64,000 bases of DNA from Armigeres subalbatus. Taxonomy: Eukaryota > Arthropoda > Insecta > Diptera > Culicidae. Both the position numbers and the translations under genes were made by a program. Of this stretch, positions 1 to 10,690 are shown piece after piece. Each line of letters begins with the position of its first letter. The first letter of the stretch is position 1. The stretch covers positions 407,923,612 through 407,987,611 of the forward strand of contig NC_085141.1 of NCBI RefSeq assembly GCF_024139115.2, given 5' to 3'. Below the pieces are notes generated by a model, which was given only the letters and a program-made list of their open reading frames with translations, was not told the DNA's origin and made no database searches.

Positions 1-39
1 GCTCAAGTCAATTTAGTGTTTTTGAACTATTTTCAATTA

Positions 40-262
40 GGAATTCTTCAAACATTTATTCGAACAAAGAAGCATTGGTTTTCGATGACGTTTGATGCTT
101 ACAACAATTTTATTTATTTATTATTATAATGATGCTTACAACAAACGACTTCCAAATTTGGTTCATTGCACCATATGTCTGTATGCTTTTACCATCGCGT
201 GCATCGTAGTAACAAGTGAAATCAAAGCTTCTTTGTTCGAACAACTTGTTTGAAGAAATTCT
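40..262. mobile_element. Short MITE with ~40-bp inverted ends, TA target duplication
   Basis: The two ends are inverted copies of one another: the left end reads GAATTCTTCAAAC then TTCGAACAAAGAAGC, and the right end gives nearly the same when reverse-complemented. A TA dinucleotide lies immediately outside each end (38-39 and 263-264), as expected for Tc1/mariner-type insertion. The interior is AT-rich and has no open frame, so this is a non-autonomous element. The superfamily is inferred from the TA only. Confidence 0.6.
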
Positions 263-264
263 AA

Positions 265-844
265 CGTGTAAATTTATGACAAATGTTCAGCTTCCGATTT
301 TTAAGAATTTAACGGTAGATCGCACATTGGCAATTGTAGTACTCAAAGATCCAGAGAAAGAAGAGGAATAATAATATAATCAGTGGCGCCGGGAGTGGGT
401 GGGACAAGTAGGACATGTCCTACGCATGAAAATACCTGGGTAGGACAGTCGAAGCATTGTCCTACCCATGGTTCTGGTAAGAACATATCATGTGGATATC
501 TAAAGGATCTAATTAATAATTTAAAATATCATTCAAAGGTAATCAGAGATTTGAAGGTTTCGAGGTTTCCGTACGGCCGTAATAGTAAAGGAAAAATACG
601 AAAGGCTCCTCATGTGAGGATTTCAATTCCAAAAAATGCTCAATGATGTATTGAGATTTTCCAAGAAGTCTTGAAGTTTTTAATAGTTTCTGTTCTTCCG
701 TAAAATTGTTGAAAAATTTCTGCAAGTCAGGGAGTGTCAGGCTAAGTGAATTTATAAAATTTTATGAGATTTTCCAGAGCAGGTGAATTAACCATAAGTT
801 GGATATATAAACAATGATATAGCGTAGCTCAATTTATCCTAGGT
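265..844. other. Unassigned AT-rich intergenic DNA
   Basis: No gene or well-bounded element is seen. A short GC-richer block at 383-480 contains three close copies of GTAGGACA or its near complement, and looks like the remnant of an unidentified element. The frame running through it (87 codons) has no recognisable domain. Confidence 0.3.
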
Positions 845-1831
845 GATTGTACTTGTCAATGGTTTCTACTCCGGATCGGATCAGAACTGATGTAAATTGC
901 ACTACGATCCAAATGTATAAAAATTGGGATCTACCATATTCTAGAAGGACACTTTTCAGCAGCCCTCAAATATTGAACAATAACGTCGCCAGTCATTTGG
1001 GAAAAGAGAGAAATGTTAGTCTATAGCTATTGTTGTTACTAAAGACCGAGAATACCTGTACATTAGAGTGATTCAAAATTTGACTTTTTTGCTCCCCGAT
1101 GCTTAATCGATTGGATTTGCCATTTTAATAATCCTCCTAAATTTTTAGCTAATTTGGATGTAATTTGAGTGAGCACGCGCAGCTTGAAGTTTGTATGAAA
1201 ATTACTATGAAAACAGTAACTTTTGTGGAAAACCGTTCCTCAACGATTCCCATTAAGTTCTAATAATATATGAGTACATTGGCAACATAGGAAATTTAAC
1301 AAAGAAGCAGATCGTCTTTGTTGCGAAACGATTTGTTGCTTGCAAGAAAAGTTATTAAGGAAATACTAAATCGTTGGAAATTCAATTTAACATGTAAAAG
1401 AATAACATCAATATCAATAATGAGCCTTTTAGTTTACTTCATAACTTTGCTTCCAAACAACAAATCGCTTCGCAACAACGACAGGCTTTCAGCATAGGAA
1501 GTATTCTATGCAGTCAACGTGTTAATTATATTAAAATAGTTCATGGGCCACCTCAAGGAACGGTCTCTCACATAAGGGTCGTTTTTCACAGTAATGTCCA
1601 TACAAACTTCAAACTGCGCGTGCTCACTCAAATTACATCCAAATTAGCTAAAAATTTAGGATGATTATTAAAATGGCAAATGCAATCGTTTAAGCATAGG
1701 GGAGCAAAAAAGTCAAAATTTGAATCACTCTACTGTGCATCCCCACGATATCACAGAAAGTTTCGTTATTTGGTTAATTCGGTAGGATAGAGATCGATTA
1801 TTCACTATGGAAAATGATGTATAGTCTATGC
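845..1831 (+). repeat. Dispersed repeat, copy A, split by a MITE
   Basis: The segments 845-1063 and 1733-1831 together match 27046-27375 in order and orientation (shared blocks include AATTGCACTACGATCCAA and GAGAATACCT). The 665-bp element at 1066-1730 accounts for the interruption. The family is probably an old retroposon, but no coding sequence is seen and I cannot name it. Confidence 0.6.
1066..1730. mobile_element. Long-inverted-repeat MITE (Tc1/mariner-type, TA duplication)
   Basis: The left arm (1066 to about 1245) and right arm (about 1555 to 1730) are reverse complements with only scattered differences, and both start GAGTGATTCAAA at the outer end. An inner pair (near 1310-1350 and 1440-1490, around TTGTTGCGAAACGATTTG) continues the fold-back, so most of the element can form one hairpin. 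TA lies outside each end (1064-1065, 1731-1732). No transposase frame is present. It sits inside a dispersed repeat whose uninterrupted relative is at 27 kb, which confirms the boundaries. Confidence 0.8.
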
Positions 1832-1847
1832 CATTTTTTTATAAATA

Positions 1848-1915
1848 GGGACGAGCCTGGGATTGAGTCCACGACCTCCTGTCTGTAGTTACTAGACTAG
1901 CGAGCTTTTCCAAAA
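1848..1915 (-). mobile_element. Fragment of a tRNA-derived SINE
   Basis: Read on the minus strand this has a degenerate pol III B-box-like block (GTGGACTCAATCCCA) followed by GGCTCGTCCCTATTTAT. This is the usual layout of the 3' half of a tRNA-like head passing into a SINE body. The A-box half is not clear. Tentative. Confidence 0.3.
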
Positions 1916-1970
1916 GCTCAAAATCTAAACAAGGATATGCTAGGAAACCGTACGAATATGCAAATATGAA

Positions 1971-2100
1971 GTAGGGGAACGGTTCGCCACTTCATCTCAT
2001 AGCTCCTATTTCCATCCCATCAAAAACAAAGCGATGGAAAGGAATTTGGTTTGTTTATTATTTTTGTGATTTTTTTCAGCAGTGAGCACGCGTGCTGACA
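1971..2100 (+). repeat. Dispersed repeat, also present inverted at 29231-29354
   Basis: The block from GTAGGGGAACGGTTCGCC through AGCAGTGAGCACGCGTGC reappears in the opposite orientation at 29231-29354 with modest divergence. A related piece (GAGATGAGATGAAT ... CAGTGAGATGGAGA) follows at about 2140-2180 and again near 44887-44925. Family not recognised; no coding potential. Confidence 0.6.
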
Positions 2101-2189
2101 AAAGAAGCGACGAATTTGGTGCTGTATTTCTTTGTTTAGCGATGAGATGAATATATGTTCAGTGAGATGGAGATCGAAACAGTTCCTTT

Positions 2190-3870
2190 AGTTTATAATA
2201 ATTGTAGCATATCCGTATGTGTGGTAGCAAGCATATGAGAATAACAGCTCTGGAAACTTGAAATAGTTGATTGAAATCTGTATGGGAATCATAAATATAC
2301 CTACGATTTCATGAAGTATTAGAAGTTAAATATTTAAAATTCGGACAAACATAATTCTCGGGATTTCTGAAAATGTACTCAAACCTCTCAGTAGTATTGA
2401 ACACCCTGAAATATTATTGATCGTTCTTTCCTGGTAAATCGTGTTTTTGGGAGGTACAAATTCCTAGAAGTTAGTAATAATTGCTTAATGATTAAATATT
2501 TTATAAAATTTACAGAAATCCATAACCACTTCTAGAAGTTTGTTAAGATGCTCGAAGATCTTGTTTTTTTGTAAATGCTCTATAAACTCTGGAAATGTAT
2601 GGTGCCTGAACCTTAGAGAGTTTTATAACGTATCTGAGGATGTTCGAAAAATCTCTTGTAATCCAAGATAATCTCCGGAAAGTCTAATTCCTAAAAGTAT
2701 TCCATAGATTTGATACCTCAGTAATAGCTAGAACTTGTACAGCTCCGCTAGTTACTAGCTAGCGACAGTCTAAAATAATATTTCATCCAAATTGAATAAA
2801 TTTTAAATCATTGGTTCAAATTTCATTTTCTTTATGTCAGTAGGGTAGTTTCAACGTAACATAATATTTTTTTTAGAAAATGTATTTTCGACATGTAACA
2901 TGTGAAACACGAGAACTTTGTAATTTCTCTTAATATAGTTTTTGACCTATCCACGTCTCGGAACGTGGCCGCGCCTCTGAATATAATGAATTAGCAATTA
3001 CTTGTAATAAATTCAAGAACTTTGTAGAACAACGATTTCTAGGGAACATTGTGTTTTTATGCACTCAAAACCTTTTTTTTTACATGGTCAAAACGTGAAC
3101 GGAATGAATCGCATTGTTTACGAGACTTGTAGAGCACATCAAAAGCTTCCGTTTAGAGGTTGTTGCGATGATTTTTGGCAGTAATATCTCTCGTTAGCTT
3201 TTTTTCAAAATTGAAAATAGCCCAATACCACCGAATCGACTTGAACCACCCCGAAATTTCATCAGAATTAGCTGAAAATTTGAGAGAAGGGTTATTTTAG
3301 CATAAGAATTGTGGTTCTGAGCTGGCCGGTTAAATTTTTAATACTTTTTGAAAACATGAAGAGGTCTATTGTACATATTGGTTTATGGAATGATGCAATG
3401 GCAATTACATAGCAAGATATAGAAAATATCATTTTTAAGTTAAATTGTGAAAAAATAAATAATAAAAAGCCTAGGAATGCTTTAATTTTTGATAAAAATA
3501 TTGAAAACCATATTGTTTCAAAATCTGCACAAAATCCACATTACTTTCAAATCATTGAGAATGCATCTAACAATATTTTGATAGCCTATTCAGACTACTA
3601 TACCAAGCTTTATTACTTGATAAAAAGTTGATGATCGAAGCTCAAACATTTCATTTTAGTAGATTATTATGTTAAGTTATAAAGCAGCTCTTAATCTAAA
3701 CGGACTATAAGCATCATTATTACTTCCATCACATTTCAGAAAAGCAAACATTCTTGGTATGAATAAAGAATTGTGATAAACTATACCCTATTCAAATTTT
3801 TATTTGGGTCTTCTTTACCATCATCGAATAAAAGTAAAAGAGTAGACAATATCACTTGAGGGTAAGCATA
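2190..3870. other. Unassigned AT-rich DNA
   Basis: About 1.7 kb with no credible open frame, RNA gene or bounded element. Parts read like very old decayed repeats. Nothing further can be supported. Confidence 0.3.
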
Positions 3871-3875
3871 TGCGG

Positions 3876-3965
3876 TATTTCGAAAAATTTCGTTTCAGGT
3901 TGTTCGAAATCTGATTTCTTGATTTCGTTTCGTTTCGTTAATTTACATATTCCGCGGAATTTTGA
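3876..3965 (+). repeat. TTTCG-rich repeat block ending in CCGCGGAATT
   Basis: Runs of TTTCGTTTCG lead into CCGCGGAATTTTGAAACAAA. The inner edge is an inverted match to 5700-5750, where CAATTTAATAAAAATTCCGCGG occurs in the opposite sense, so the two blocks probably are ends of one disrupted element spanning about 3.87-5.91 kb. The outer parts do not pair cleanly, which keeps confidence low. Confidence 0.4.
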
Positions 3966-4231
3966 AACAAATTGAAGGTTAAACCATACTTTATATTATC
4001 AAAAATTTTGGCTGCGCCGCTGAACGAAATCATAAAGTTGTTTTCAAAACTTTAGATTAACAATATTCCTATTAACGCTTACTACATAACCCCATTCTTG
4101 GTCGACAAATTCGTATGTAAGTAGTTTTCTTCTATAATAACATTCTTCTATAAAACGTCTTCATTGTTTCCATGATTAAAATTTAAATTTTGTGATATTT
4201 TCTTTTACTATTTGCACAATATGAATGCGGA

Positions 4232-4386
4232 ATCGATCGTGTTGCTGCTGGTCATGGGACGGCAGCTAGTCCGGGAGAACGCGAAGTGAAAAAAATGTAC
4301 CTCGCCGAGCAGAAATTTGTTTAACCAGTGTGCAATTGATCGTGTTGATGTTGATCACGCCAGCTAGTACGGGAGAACGCGAAGTA
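4232..4386 (+). repeat. Two-copy direct duplication, period about 98-104 bp
   Basis: The string AGCTAGTCCGGGAGAACGCG at 4265 and its one-base variant at 4363 are followed by the same GAAGT and preceded by related GATCGTGTTG text. This is a local duplication in an otherwise unassigned stretch. Confidence 0.55.
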
Positions 4387-4608
4387 ATAAAACTAATGTC
4401 TGCATCGAAGAGCACCATCTTGCGTTGAATTGATTTGAAGCACAGTTTTCGTCTTCTTGTTTTCAAAATAACTTCGTTTACAATAAATATGTTGTCGCTT
4501 ACCAAAGGGTTTCACATCAACTAACCAACGATTCCTTTCCCGTAGCGCTCACGGAGATGCAGAGCATTCCTCTGTCTTTTATAACAATCAGTGTTAAACT
4601 AATTTTCC

Positions 4609-4732
4609 TCACTTGTCATAAGACGAGTTTGTACAATCCCATTGAATTCCACCACTTAATTGTATCTTGACAGATACGTATTTCGACCTCAACAGTAAGG
4701 CCGTCTTCAGTGTCTCGTACTTGACTCGACTC
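4609..4732 (+). repeat. High-copy dispersed family P (single arm)
   Basis: Runs from CACTTGTCATAAGACGAG to TACTTGACTCGACTC and matches, with few differences, one arm of the perfect palindrome at 52520-52769. Further partial copies are at 51780-51875 and 10868-10960, giving at least four places in this window. No coding capacity. Confidence 0.75.
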
Positions 4733-4734
4733 TT

Positions 4735-5740
4735 TTTCTTAATTCTCCTCTCCTAATCCTAAAATGACTATAAGCACGTGACCAGCATCGTTATTTGTTA
4801 TGAATTGGAAATTCCGAAGCAAGTATACAATAAGAATAACTTTTTTGTATCCAAAGAATATTATTTAATTGGTGAGCTGTGCATATTTGCTGTTTCTCGG
4901 CCAATCATGATTAGCAACTACGATGTGTACAGTTAATCAAGCTAATAAGCTCTTTTTTGACTATTTGCACAATATGTAAGGAACGTTGCAGATTTGTTGC
5001 ACATTTCTAGATCTTCGCATGAACGGGTTGAAAGATCATTAAAATTGCTGAAAGTTCTTTACTTAAGATCGCTTTCAGCTCATACTGACCATAACAGCTG
5101 TCTCATATGCCAAGGACACACAGACAATAGCTCAGTTTGCCGAGCTGATTGTATAAAAGACTATGGGTCTGTGAAATTCTATCTGAACTACATATCTTCG
5201 TGCATTTTAGAAAGGTGCACAGGATTCTTCTAGTGAGTAAATGTATGCTATATATGTAGACGAAGAATAAAAAGGAATACATTTTGGCTGATTCACCCTT
5301 TTCAAATGTTGTAATATCAATTCTCTATCTGCGTATACGCCTGGCAGATGTGGATACTGTAAAACCACGCTGACGAGACAATGTGAAGTATGCTTCAGCA
5401 TAATCACTTTACTCTTAAGTGAAATAAGGTTTTTAACGAAATTCGAATCGGTACACAAAATATCGCACAATTTTCTTTATTTTTATATAATTACTGATAT
5501 AAAAATGAACCGATATAAAAATTGATCAGATTAGGAAGCACACGCGAAACGATGAATTCCTTTGAAAGCGACACAAATGCTGGGGTATTGCCTTATCGGC
5601 AATGGTAAATGCGGCAAGAATGTGGCGATTTATCACAGATTACCTCTTCTGTAATTATAACACTTTGGGTCGCAAAACAGTTATTCGACTTCGAAAAAGT
5701 TCAATCAAAATTGCGTACATAATGTAAAACCAATTTAATA
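4735..5740. other. Unassigned DNA between two repeat blocks
   Basis: Several 80-codon frames exist here, but none has a recognisable domain or start context. No RNA gene is seen. Confidence 0.3.
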
Positions 5741-5742
5741 AA

Positions 5743-5908
5743 AATTCCGCGGAAAAAAATAAAATTTCGTTTCGTTTCGAAAAAAAATCAAAATAAATAA
5801 ACCTTGATTTCGTATCGTTTCGAAGTCTCGAAAGAAATCTATATATCGCTTCGTTTCGATCCGAATCAACATAGACATTTTAAATTTAGTTTCGTTTCGT
5901 TAGGAAAA
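5743..5908 (+). repeat. TTTCG-rich repeat block, partner of 3876-3965
   Basis: Begins ATTCCGCGG and continues with repeated TTTCGTTTCG and CGAAACG-like text. Together with 3876-3965 it may mark the ends of one element interrupted by the DNA between them. Confidence 0.4.
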
Positions 5909-5957
5909 AGTGTGTTATCGCATAAAAATGCCTCTCTTTTCGCTTTCACATGACGAT

Positions 5958-6130
5958 CACAAAATCTACCAGTACTGTTGAGGGGGTCAAACGTAAAGGG
6001 GTGTAAGTGGTCGAAACTTAGTTTTGAGAAAAATGGGTGCAAAGTTTTTTTTTTGTTTTCCGACCTCCGTACGGTGAGAGCGATGACCTATTGTCACCCG
6101 ACGATGAAAATTCTAACGACGGACAAATTA
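5958..6130 (+). repeat. Degenerate copy of the MITE at 60524-60728
   Basis: The pieces CCGACCTCC, GAGCGATGACC and CTATTGTCACCC occur in the same order as ACGACCTCC, AAGCGATGACCC and CCATTGTCACCCC in the well-bounded MITE at 60.5 kb. The left end is much more worn. Similarity judged by eye. Confidence 0.35.
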
Positions 6131-6219
6131 GCCCAAAAGCCTATTGACGGTAGCATACAAGGAGCTAGTGGTAGATAGAAATCATTTCAGCCGGAAGCTA
6201 ACCTGGTGACTGATAAACG

Positions 6220-7071
6220 GGAAAGGGCCGTTTGGCCGACTACCATTCGGCCGTATGAAATTTGGCCGAATGCCACTAGCCCGAAAGTTGTTTGGCCGAG
6301 TATACCATTTGGCCAAAAGGGTCATTTGGCCGAAAGAGTCATTTGACCGAAAGGGCTATTTGGCCGAAAAGGCCATTTGGCCGAATGGTTATTTGGCTGA
6401 AAGGGACGTTTGGCTGAAAGGGTCATTTGGCCGATAAGGACATTTGGCCGAATAGGTCATCTGAAAAGCGAGAAATAGGGTGTTAAAAGTGAGATGTCTC
6501 ACTTCTCACTACTTATTTCCCACTTCTCACTGTGAAAAGTGAGATGTCTCACTACTCACTTCTCATTTTCCACAGTGAGAAGTGAGAAATAAGGAGTGAG
6601 AAATGAAACGTCTCAATTCTCATTCTTCATTTCTCACTTCTCACTGTAAAAAAAGAGAAATGAGTACATCTCTTACTACCCACTTCGCACTACTCACTTT
6701 TCACAGTGAGAAGTGAGAAATGAGGAGTGGAAAGTGAGACGTCACACTTCTCATTCCTCATTTCACACTTCTCGCAGTAAAAAGTGAGAAGCTAATTTCT
6801 CACTTTTTAAATGACCTATTAGGCCAAATGGTATATACGGCCAAGCAACTTTCAGCCTAGTGGCATTCGGCCAAATGGCATTCAGCCGAACGATATTCGG
6901 TCAAACGGCCCTTCCCTATTCGCCCGAGTATCCTATTCGGTCAAATGACATAATTGGCCAGATGACCCTTTCGGCCAAATGGTTTTCGGCCTAATGCTTT
7001 GTTCGCCCTAGTGCCATTTGGCCAAATGGCTTTCAACCGAATGGATTTCGGCCAAACGGCCTTTCTCCGTT
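6220..7071. mobile_element. Fold-back element with TTTGGCCGAA tandem-repeat arms
   Basis: The left arm (about 6220-6475) is a run of variants of TTTGGCCGAAAGGGTCA. The right arm (about 6795-6915) carries the same text in reverse complement: GGGAAAGGGCCGTTTG at the left edge matches the complement of CAAACGGCCCTTCCC at the right edge. A second, degenerate right end follows at 6915-7071 and closes with AAACGGCCTTTCTCCG, so the right terminus looks duplicated. The loop (6476-6794) is GAGAAGTGAGAA text arranged as several smaller palindromes. Arms made of tandem repeats are the hallmark of Foldback-type elements. No transposase is present. Confidence 0.7.
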
Positions 7072-7074
7072 TTG

Positions 7075-7770
7075 AACTGCTCTGGTTAAAACAGAACTCG
7101 CCATCTTCTATTTTTTTTCTAAAAGTTGGCTAAGAATCGCTTACAATGATTTATGTCCAATTAATCCTATAAACAGTTTTAAAATTTCATCATTCGACCT
7201 ACCGGAATTTGGATATTTGTAAATTTGCGGTGGCTGATTATAATTGGAGAGAACAAATATGTTAAATAAATAGTGGCCCACACTATCAATATCAAAATCA
7301 ATCATGTCACTGTGGGAATAACATTTCAAGGTTTCAACTATATCCACAGAAAGAATAATGAATAATATTGCTTTCAAAAACTAAGACAAAAAACTACTTT
7401 ATAGCACGTTTATCTTGGAACGTGACTTAAGAAAATCTCAAATCTGTATTTACCTATGACATGATAAGTTGCGAGGTCACATTTTTTAAATTTCATTAGA
7501 AACCAACTGTATGTACCCGGCCTTGTCCGGGAATGCCAGTTTGATTTCGCAGCAGTTGGCATTGCTAATTTGATTTCGTTCAACCCAGTTGGTAAACGGG
7601 GTTATCGTGTTTTATTGTTAATACTAGCTCAACTGATATAAAGATCAAAAAAATGGTTAACATCCAATGATTAAAAGATGGTAGATATCACTTTCAAAAA
7701 CATTAATTCCGGCAAAAAATGTTTTGTTATATTTTATGAACGATGTTACCGAGAAAACAATCATTACCGA
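7075..7770. other. Unassigned DNA
   Basis: A minus-strand frame at 7141-7377 opens just downstream of a pyrimidine-rich TTTTTTGTCTTAG on that strand. That could be a splice acceptor, but the frame has no ATG at its start and no recognisable domain. Nothing else is supported. Confidence 0.2.
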
Positions 7771-7774
7771 AACT

Positions 7775-7990
7775 GTCATATTTGGAGAAGTGTCATTTTC
7801 GAGGGATTGTTAATTTTCGGGGACATATTCGGGGAATTGTCATATTTGGGGAAATTGTCATTTTCGGGGAAACGTACGTTATATTCGGGGAAATGTCACG
7901 TTCGAGGAAATTTAATTTTCAGGAAAATGTCATATTTGATATTTGCGGAGAATGTTATTTTCGGAGATATGTTATTTCCGGGAAAATATT
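7775..7990 (+). repeat. Degenerate minisatellite, ~17-bp unit TCATTTTCGGGGAAATG
   Basis: About ten diverged repeats of (G)TCATTTTCGGGGAAAT-like text occur in tandem. The open frames across it reflect the repeat and are not taken as coding. Confidence 0.55.
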
Positions 7991-8184
7991 TTTTTTGTTT
8001 TTGAATTTTTCAATTAAAAGAACTAAAGAATGGGAAATTTAAAGTATGTCCAACGTCCGATATGGCTATCATACATTATGCCTTACATTTGTCACGCATG
8101 CCGTACTAATGCTTAATCTCGCGCACCTTAGTCCTCCTTTACAACTCCCCATTTTTCATTCAACTCCATCTATAATCGCCTGTT

Positions 8185-8320
8185 TAGGATAGAGGATATA
8201 TGTCTCATTTTTTTGGATATCGATCAAGGGGTTCAGAAGTTTTACTGAAGTGGTCGCCCCACGCCCCGTAACCACCTCCCGCCTTTTCCAGTGACCCTCC
8301 AACTCCACTTTCCCCTAGGA
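8185..8320 (+). repeat. Worn unit of the 9.2-9.8 kb tandem repeat
   Basis: Shares the order GGATAGAG ... ATCGATCAAGGGGTTCAG ... CCTCC with the tandem block at 9190-9785. It lies on the other side of the tRNA-bearing inverted-repeat element, which therefore probably inserted into this older repeat. Confidence 0.4.
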
Positions 8321-8420
8321 TTGAGAGTACGTTAATTTACAATGTTATGAAAACTCATATGTGAATATGTACGTTATGTGGAAGATATTGATTTGGAAAA
8401 TGTATTGGAGGTAACAACTT

Positions 8421-8495
8421 TCCCTTCGATGGGACTCGAACCCATGACCCTACAGTACGCTAGACTGGTGCTTTAACCAACTAAGCTACGAAGGA
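8421..8495 (-). tRNA. tRNA-like sequence, anticodon position AGC
   Basis: On the minus strand the sequence folds as a cloverleaf. The acceptor stem TCCTTCG pairs with CGAAGGG (one G-U at the end). The D stem is GCTT with AAGC. The anticodon stem is CAGT with ACTG around loop CTAGCGT. The T arm ATGGG-TTCGAGT-CCCAT is perfect. By position the anticodon is AGC (alanine), but the G3:U70 pair that marks alanine tRNAs is absent (C3:G70), so amino-acid identity is doubtful. Because it lies in the arm of a mobile inverted repeat, it is more likely a SINE-type or captured tRNA than a working gene. Confidence 0.5.
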
Positions 8496-8818
8496 CCTCC
8501 GTCGGCCTTCGCAACCTAGCGGCTACTGAACGAGCTCGAGATTCCCAAATTGGACGCCTACGCAATGCGGTCGGGTCTGAGCTTGACGACCGACTGGCAA
8601 ATAGCTTACACAACCTCACTTGATCAGTACCGTTGCTGATGAAGAATGTGTATAGCCGCCAGACATTCTAAATACTCACGCTCCTCTAATGTGGACGTGT
8701 ACAATACACATGCGGAAGTATTGGCTTGAGAAATGGATTGCGAGTGATTTGACTATGCGTCCAATTTGGGAATCTCGAGCTCGTTCAGTAGTTGCTATGT
8801 TGCGAAGGCCGACGGAGG

Positions 8819-8892
8819 TCCTTCGTAGTTTAGTTGGTTAAAGCACCAGTCTAGCGTACTGTAGGTCATGGGTCTGAGTCCCATCGAAGGGA
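8819..8892 (+). pseudogene. Second, decayed tRNA-like copy in the opposite arm
   Basis: Same sequence as 8421-8495 in the opposite orientation. The acceptor stem is kept, but the D stem has GTTT for GCTT, one base is lost in the variable region, and the T loop reads TCTGAGT where the other copy has TTCGAGT. This breaks the B-box consensus. The asymmetry suggests that only the left copy could still drive pol III transcription. Confidence 0.55.
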
Positions 8893-9189
8893 AAGTGGTT
8901 ACCTCCAATACAATTTCCAAATCAATATCTTCCACATAACGTACATATTCACATATGAGTTTTCATAACATTGTAAATTAACGTCCAAGTCGGGTGGTTC
9001 AATCCCCGGAGATAGGCAATTACCTTTGATTGAATTGAGAGTACGTGTTTAACAGTCTCCCAAATTTGCGTTTGACAGAGAATTAGTGTTCAAAAGGGCT
9101 TAGGGCTCAAAAGTTACAAAGACTAAATCAAAAATCTTTACTGATTCGCTAATGACTCACTACCCTTCGGTATCTTCGACTGTGTATTC

Positions 9190-9785
9190 CTAATCTGGTT
9201 GAAATCGGACGTGGGGTTGGGAGTTACACTGAATTGCTCGATTTCTAAAACAACCCCTTCCCCATAACCTCTCCTTTTCCCCAATGACAGCTACCTTTTT
9301 TGTTACCTTCTTCTCAGGACACAGAATGTGTGCTCCAAATTTGGTTGAAATTGATCCTGGGGGTTGGGAGTTACACCGAATTGCTCGTTTTCCAAAGACA
9401 ACCCCTTTCCCCATACCCTCATCCTCCATACTCCTCCTTTCCCAATGACCATTTCACCCCATTTGTTATCTTTTCCTCAGGATAGAGATTGTGTGTACCA
9501 AATTTAGTTGAAATCGGTCCAGGGGTTCAGAATTTACTCTGAATTGCCCGTTTTCTGAAAAATACCCCTCCCTACAGACCCCTCCGCCCTTTCGAAAATT
9601 ACCCTTCCATATGATCGGCTCCTCATAGTGAATATGTGTACAAAATTTGGTTGAAATTGGTCCTGTGGATTGGGAGTTCCTCTGAATTGCTCGTATTCTA
9701 AAGACAACCTCTCCTTCTAACCCTCCTCCCTTGTTAACTTCCCTGAGGATAGAGATTGTGTGCACCAAATATGGTTGAAATCGGC
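9190..9785 (+). repeat. Four tandem units of ~130-150 bp
   Basis: Each unit carries, in order, GAATTGCTCGTTTTC-like text, a CCCC-rich stretch (ACAACCCCTTCCCC), CTTCCTCAGGATAGAG, TGTGTACCAAATTTGG and TTGAAATCGGTCC. Units differ by substitutions and short indels. Frames on either strand are repeat-driven. Confidence 0.6.
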
Positions 9786-9849
9786 TAAGTATAGAAGAAG
9801 AAGGTAATAATAAAATAAGATATAAGATATGATATACTGCCTATTCAGA

Positions 9850-10690
9850 TCTCTATTTGATCGTGTTCGAAAAATGAGTGAGTTTTCAAAACGCAGTTTG
9901 AGTTTGAAAAATAATATTTAGGCTATTATTTTTAAGATTGTGGTCCGATGTAGTCCAATTGTCCATACAAAACAATGGAACAGTACCATCGAATGCAACT
10001 TGTTGCAATAAATTTGTTAAAGATAAATGCCCGTAACCTAAGTAAGCTTTTGATGCGTATTTTGCATACAATTGTATTTTGGCCGTAACTTTGAGCCCAT
10101 AATCCGATCTGGCTCGTTTTCCACAGAAAACAATGAAAAATTATTCCCCATCGACTATAACTTGCTGAGAATAAATTAGTTAAGAATAAGTGACTCAAAA
10201 TGTAAATGAATTTCCCAAATTAAAAAAATGGCCGTGTTTTCTGTGCTCATAGTTCGATCTGACCCATTTTCCATAAGAAATAATGAAATAGGACTCCTCG
10301 TCAACTTGTTGCGAGTAAATCAATTTAGGATAAGTGCCACAAAAAAGAATGAATTTTTGAAATACAAAAATTGTATTTTGACCATAATTTCTAAGTCAGC
10401 TCTGGTAAATTTTCATCAGGAACCAAAGTGAAAAGATTCAGTGTCTAATGCAACTTGTTGCAAGCAAATTGGTTAAGGATAAGTACCAGAAAAGTAGTAG
10501 TAGTAGTATTCTGACTTGATCAATTTTTAACAGCAGTGGGACAGGATTTCTCGTCGAATGCAATATGTTGCAAGTAAATTGGTTAAAGATAAGTGCCTGA
10601 AAAAAGGATAGACTCTTCCACTCATTTTGGCCTAAAGAAAATGTATTTTGACTATAACACATAGATATGGCCAATTGTCAAACAATAGGA
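9850..10690 (+). repeat. Degenerate tandem repeat, unit ~170-190 bp
   Basis: About four to five copies of a unit with the marks TCGAATGCAACTTGTTGCAA, AAATTGGTTAAGGATAAGTG and GTATTTTGACCATAA. Copies differ considerably. No domain is recognised in the overlapping frames. Confidence 0.5.

Larger units (their letters stand above)
8329..8984. mobile_element. 656-bp inverted-repeat element with a tRNA-like sequence in each arm
   Basis: Arms of about 229 bp (8329-8557 and 8757-8984) are near-perfect reverse complements around a 199-bp unpaired centre. The outer ends read ACGTTAATTTACAATG and its complement. Each arm contains a tRNA-like sequence (8421-8495 minus, 8819-8892 plus). There is no protein-coding frame. 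Mobility is inferred from the structure; a clear target duplication was not established, although TTGAGAGTACGT occurs both at the left edge (8321) and 55 bp beyond the right edge (about 9041). Confidence 0.7.

Noticed and set aside
7141..7377. Minus-strand frame after an acceptor-like TTTTTTGTCTTAG, as an exon
   Set aside because: It has no ATG start, no homology I can recognise and no partner exon; the evidence is too thin.
9190..9768. Short frames on both strands of the 9.2-9.8 kb repeat
   Set aside because: Their residues repeat with the DNA unit and have no known domain.
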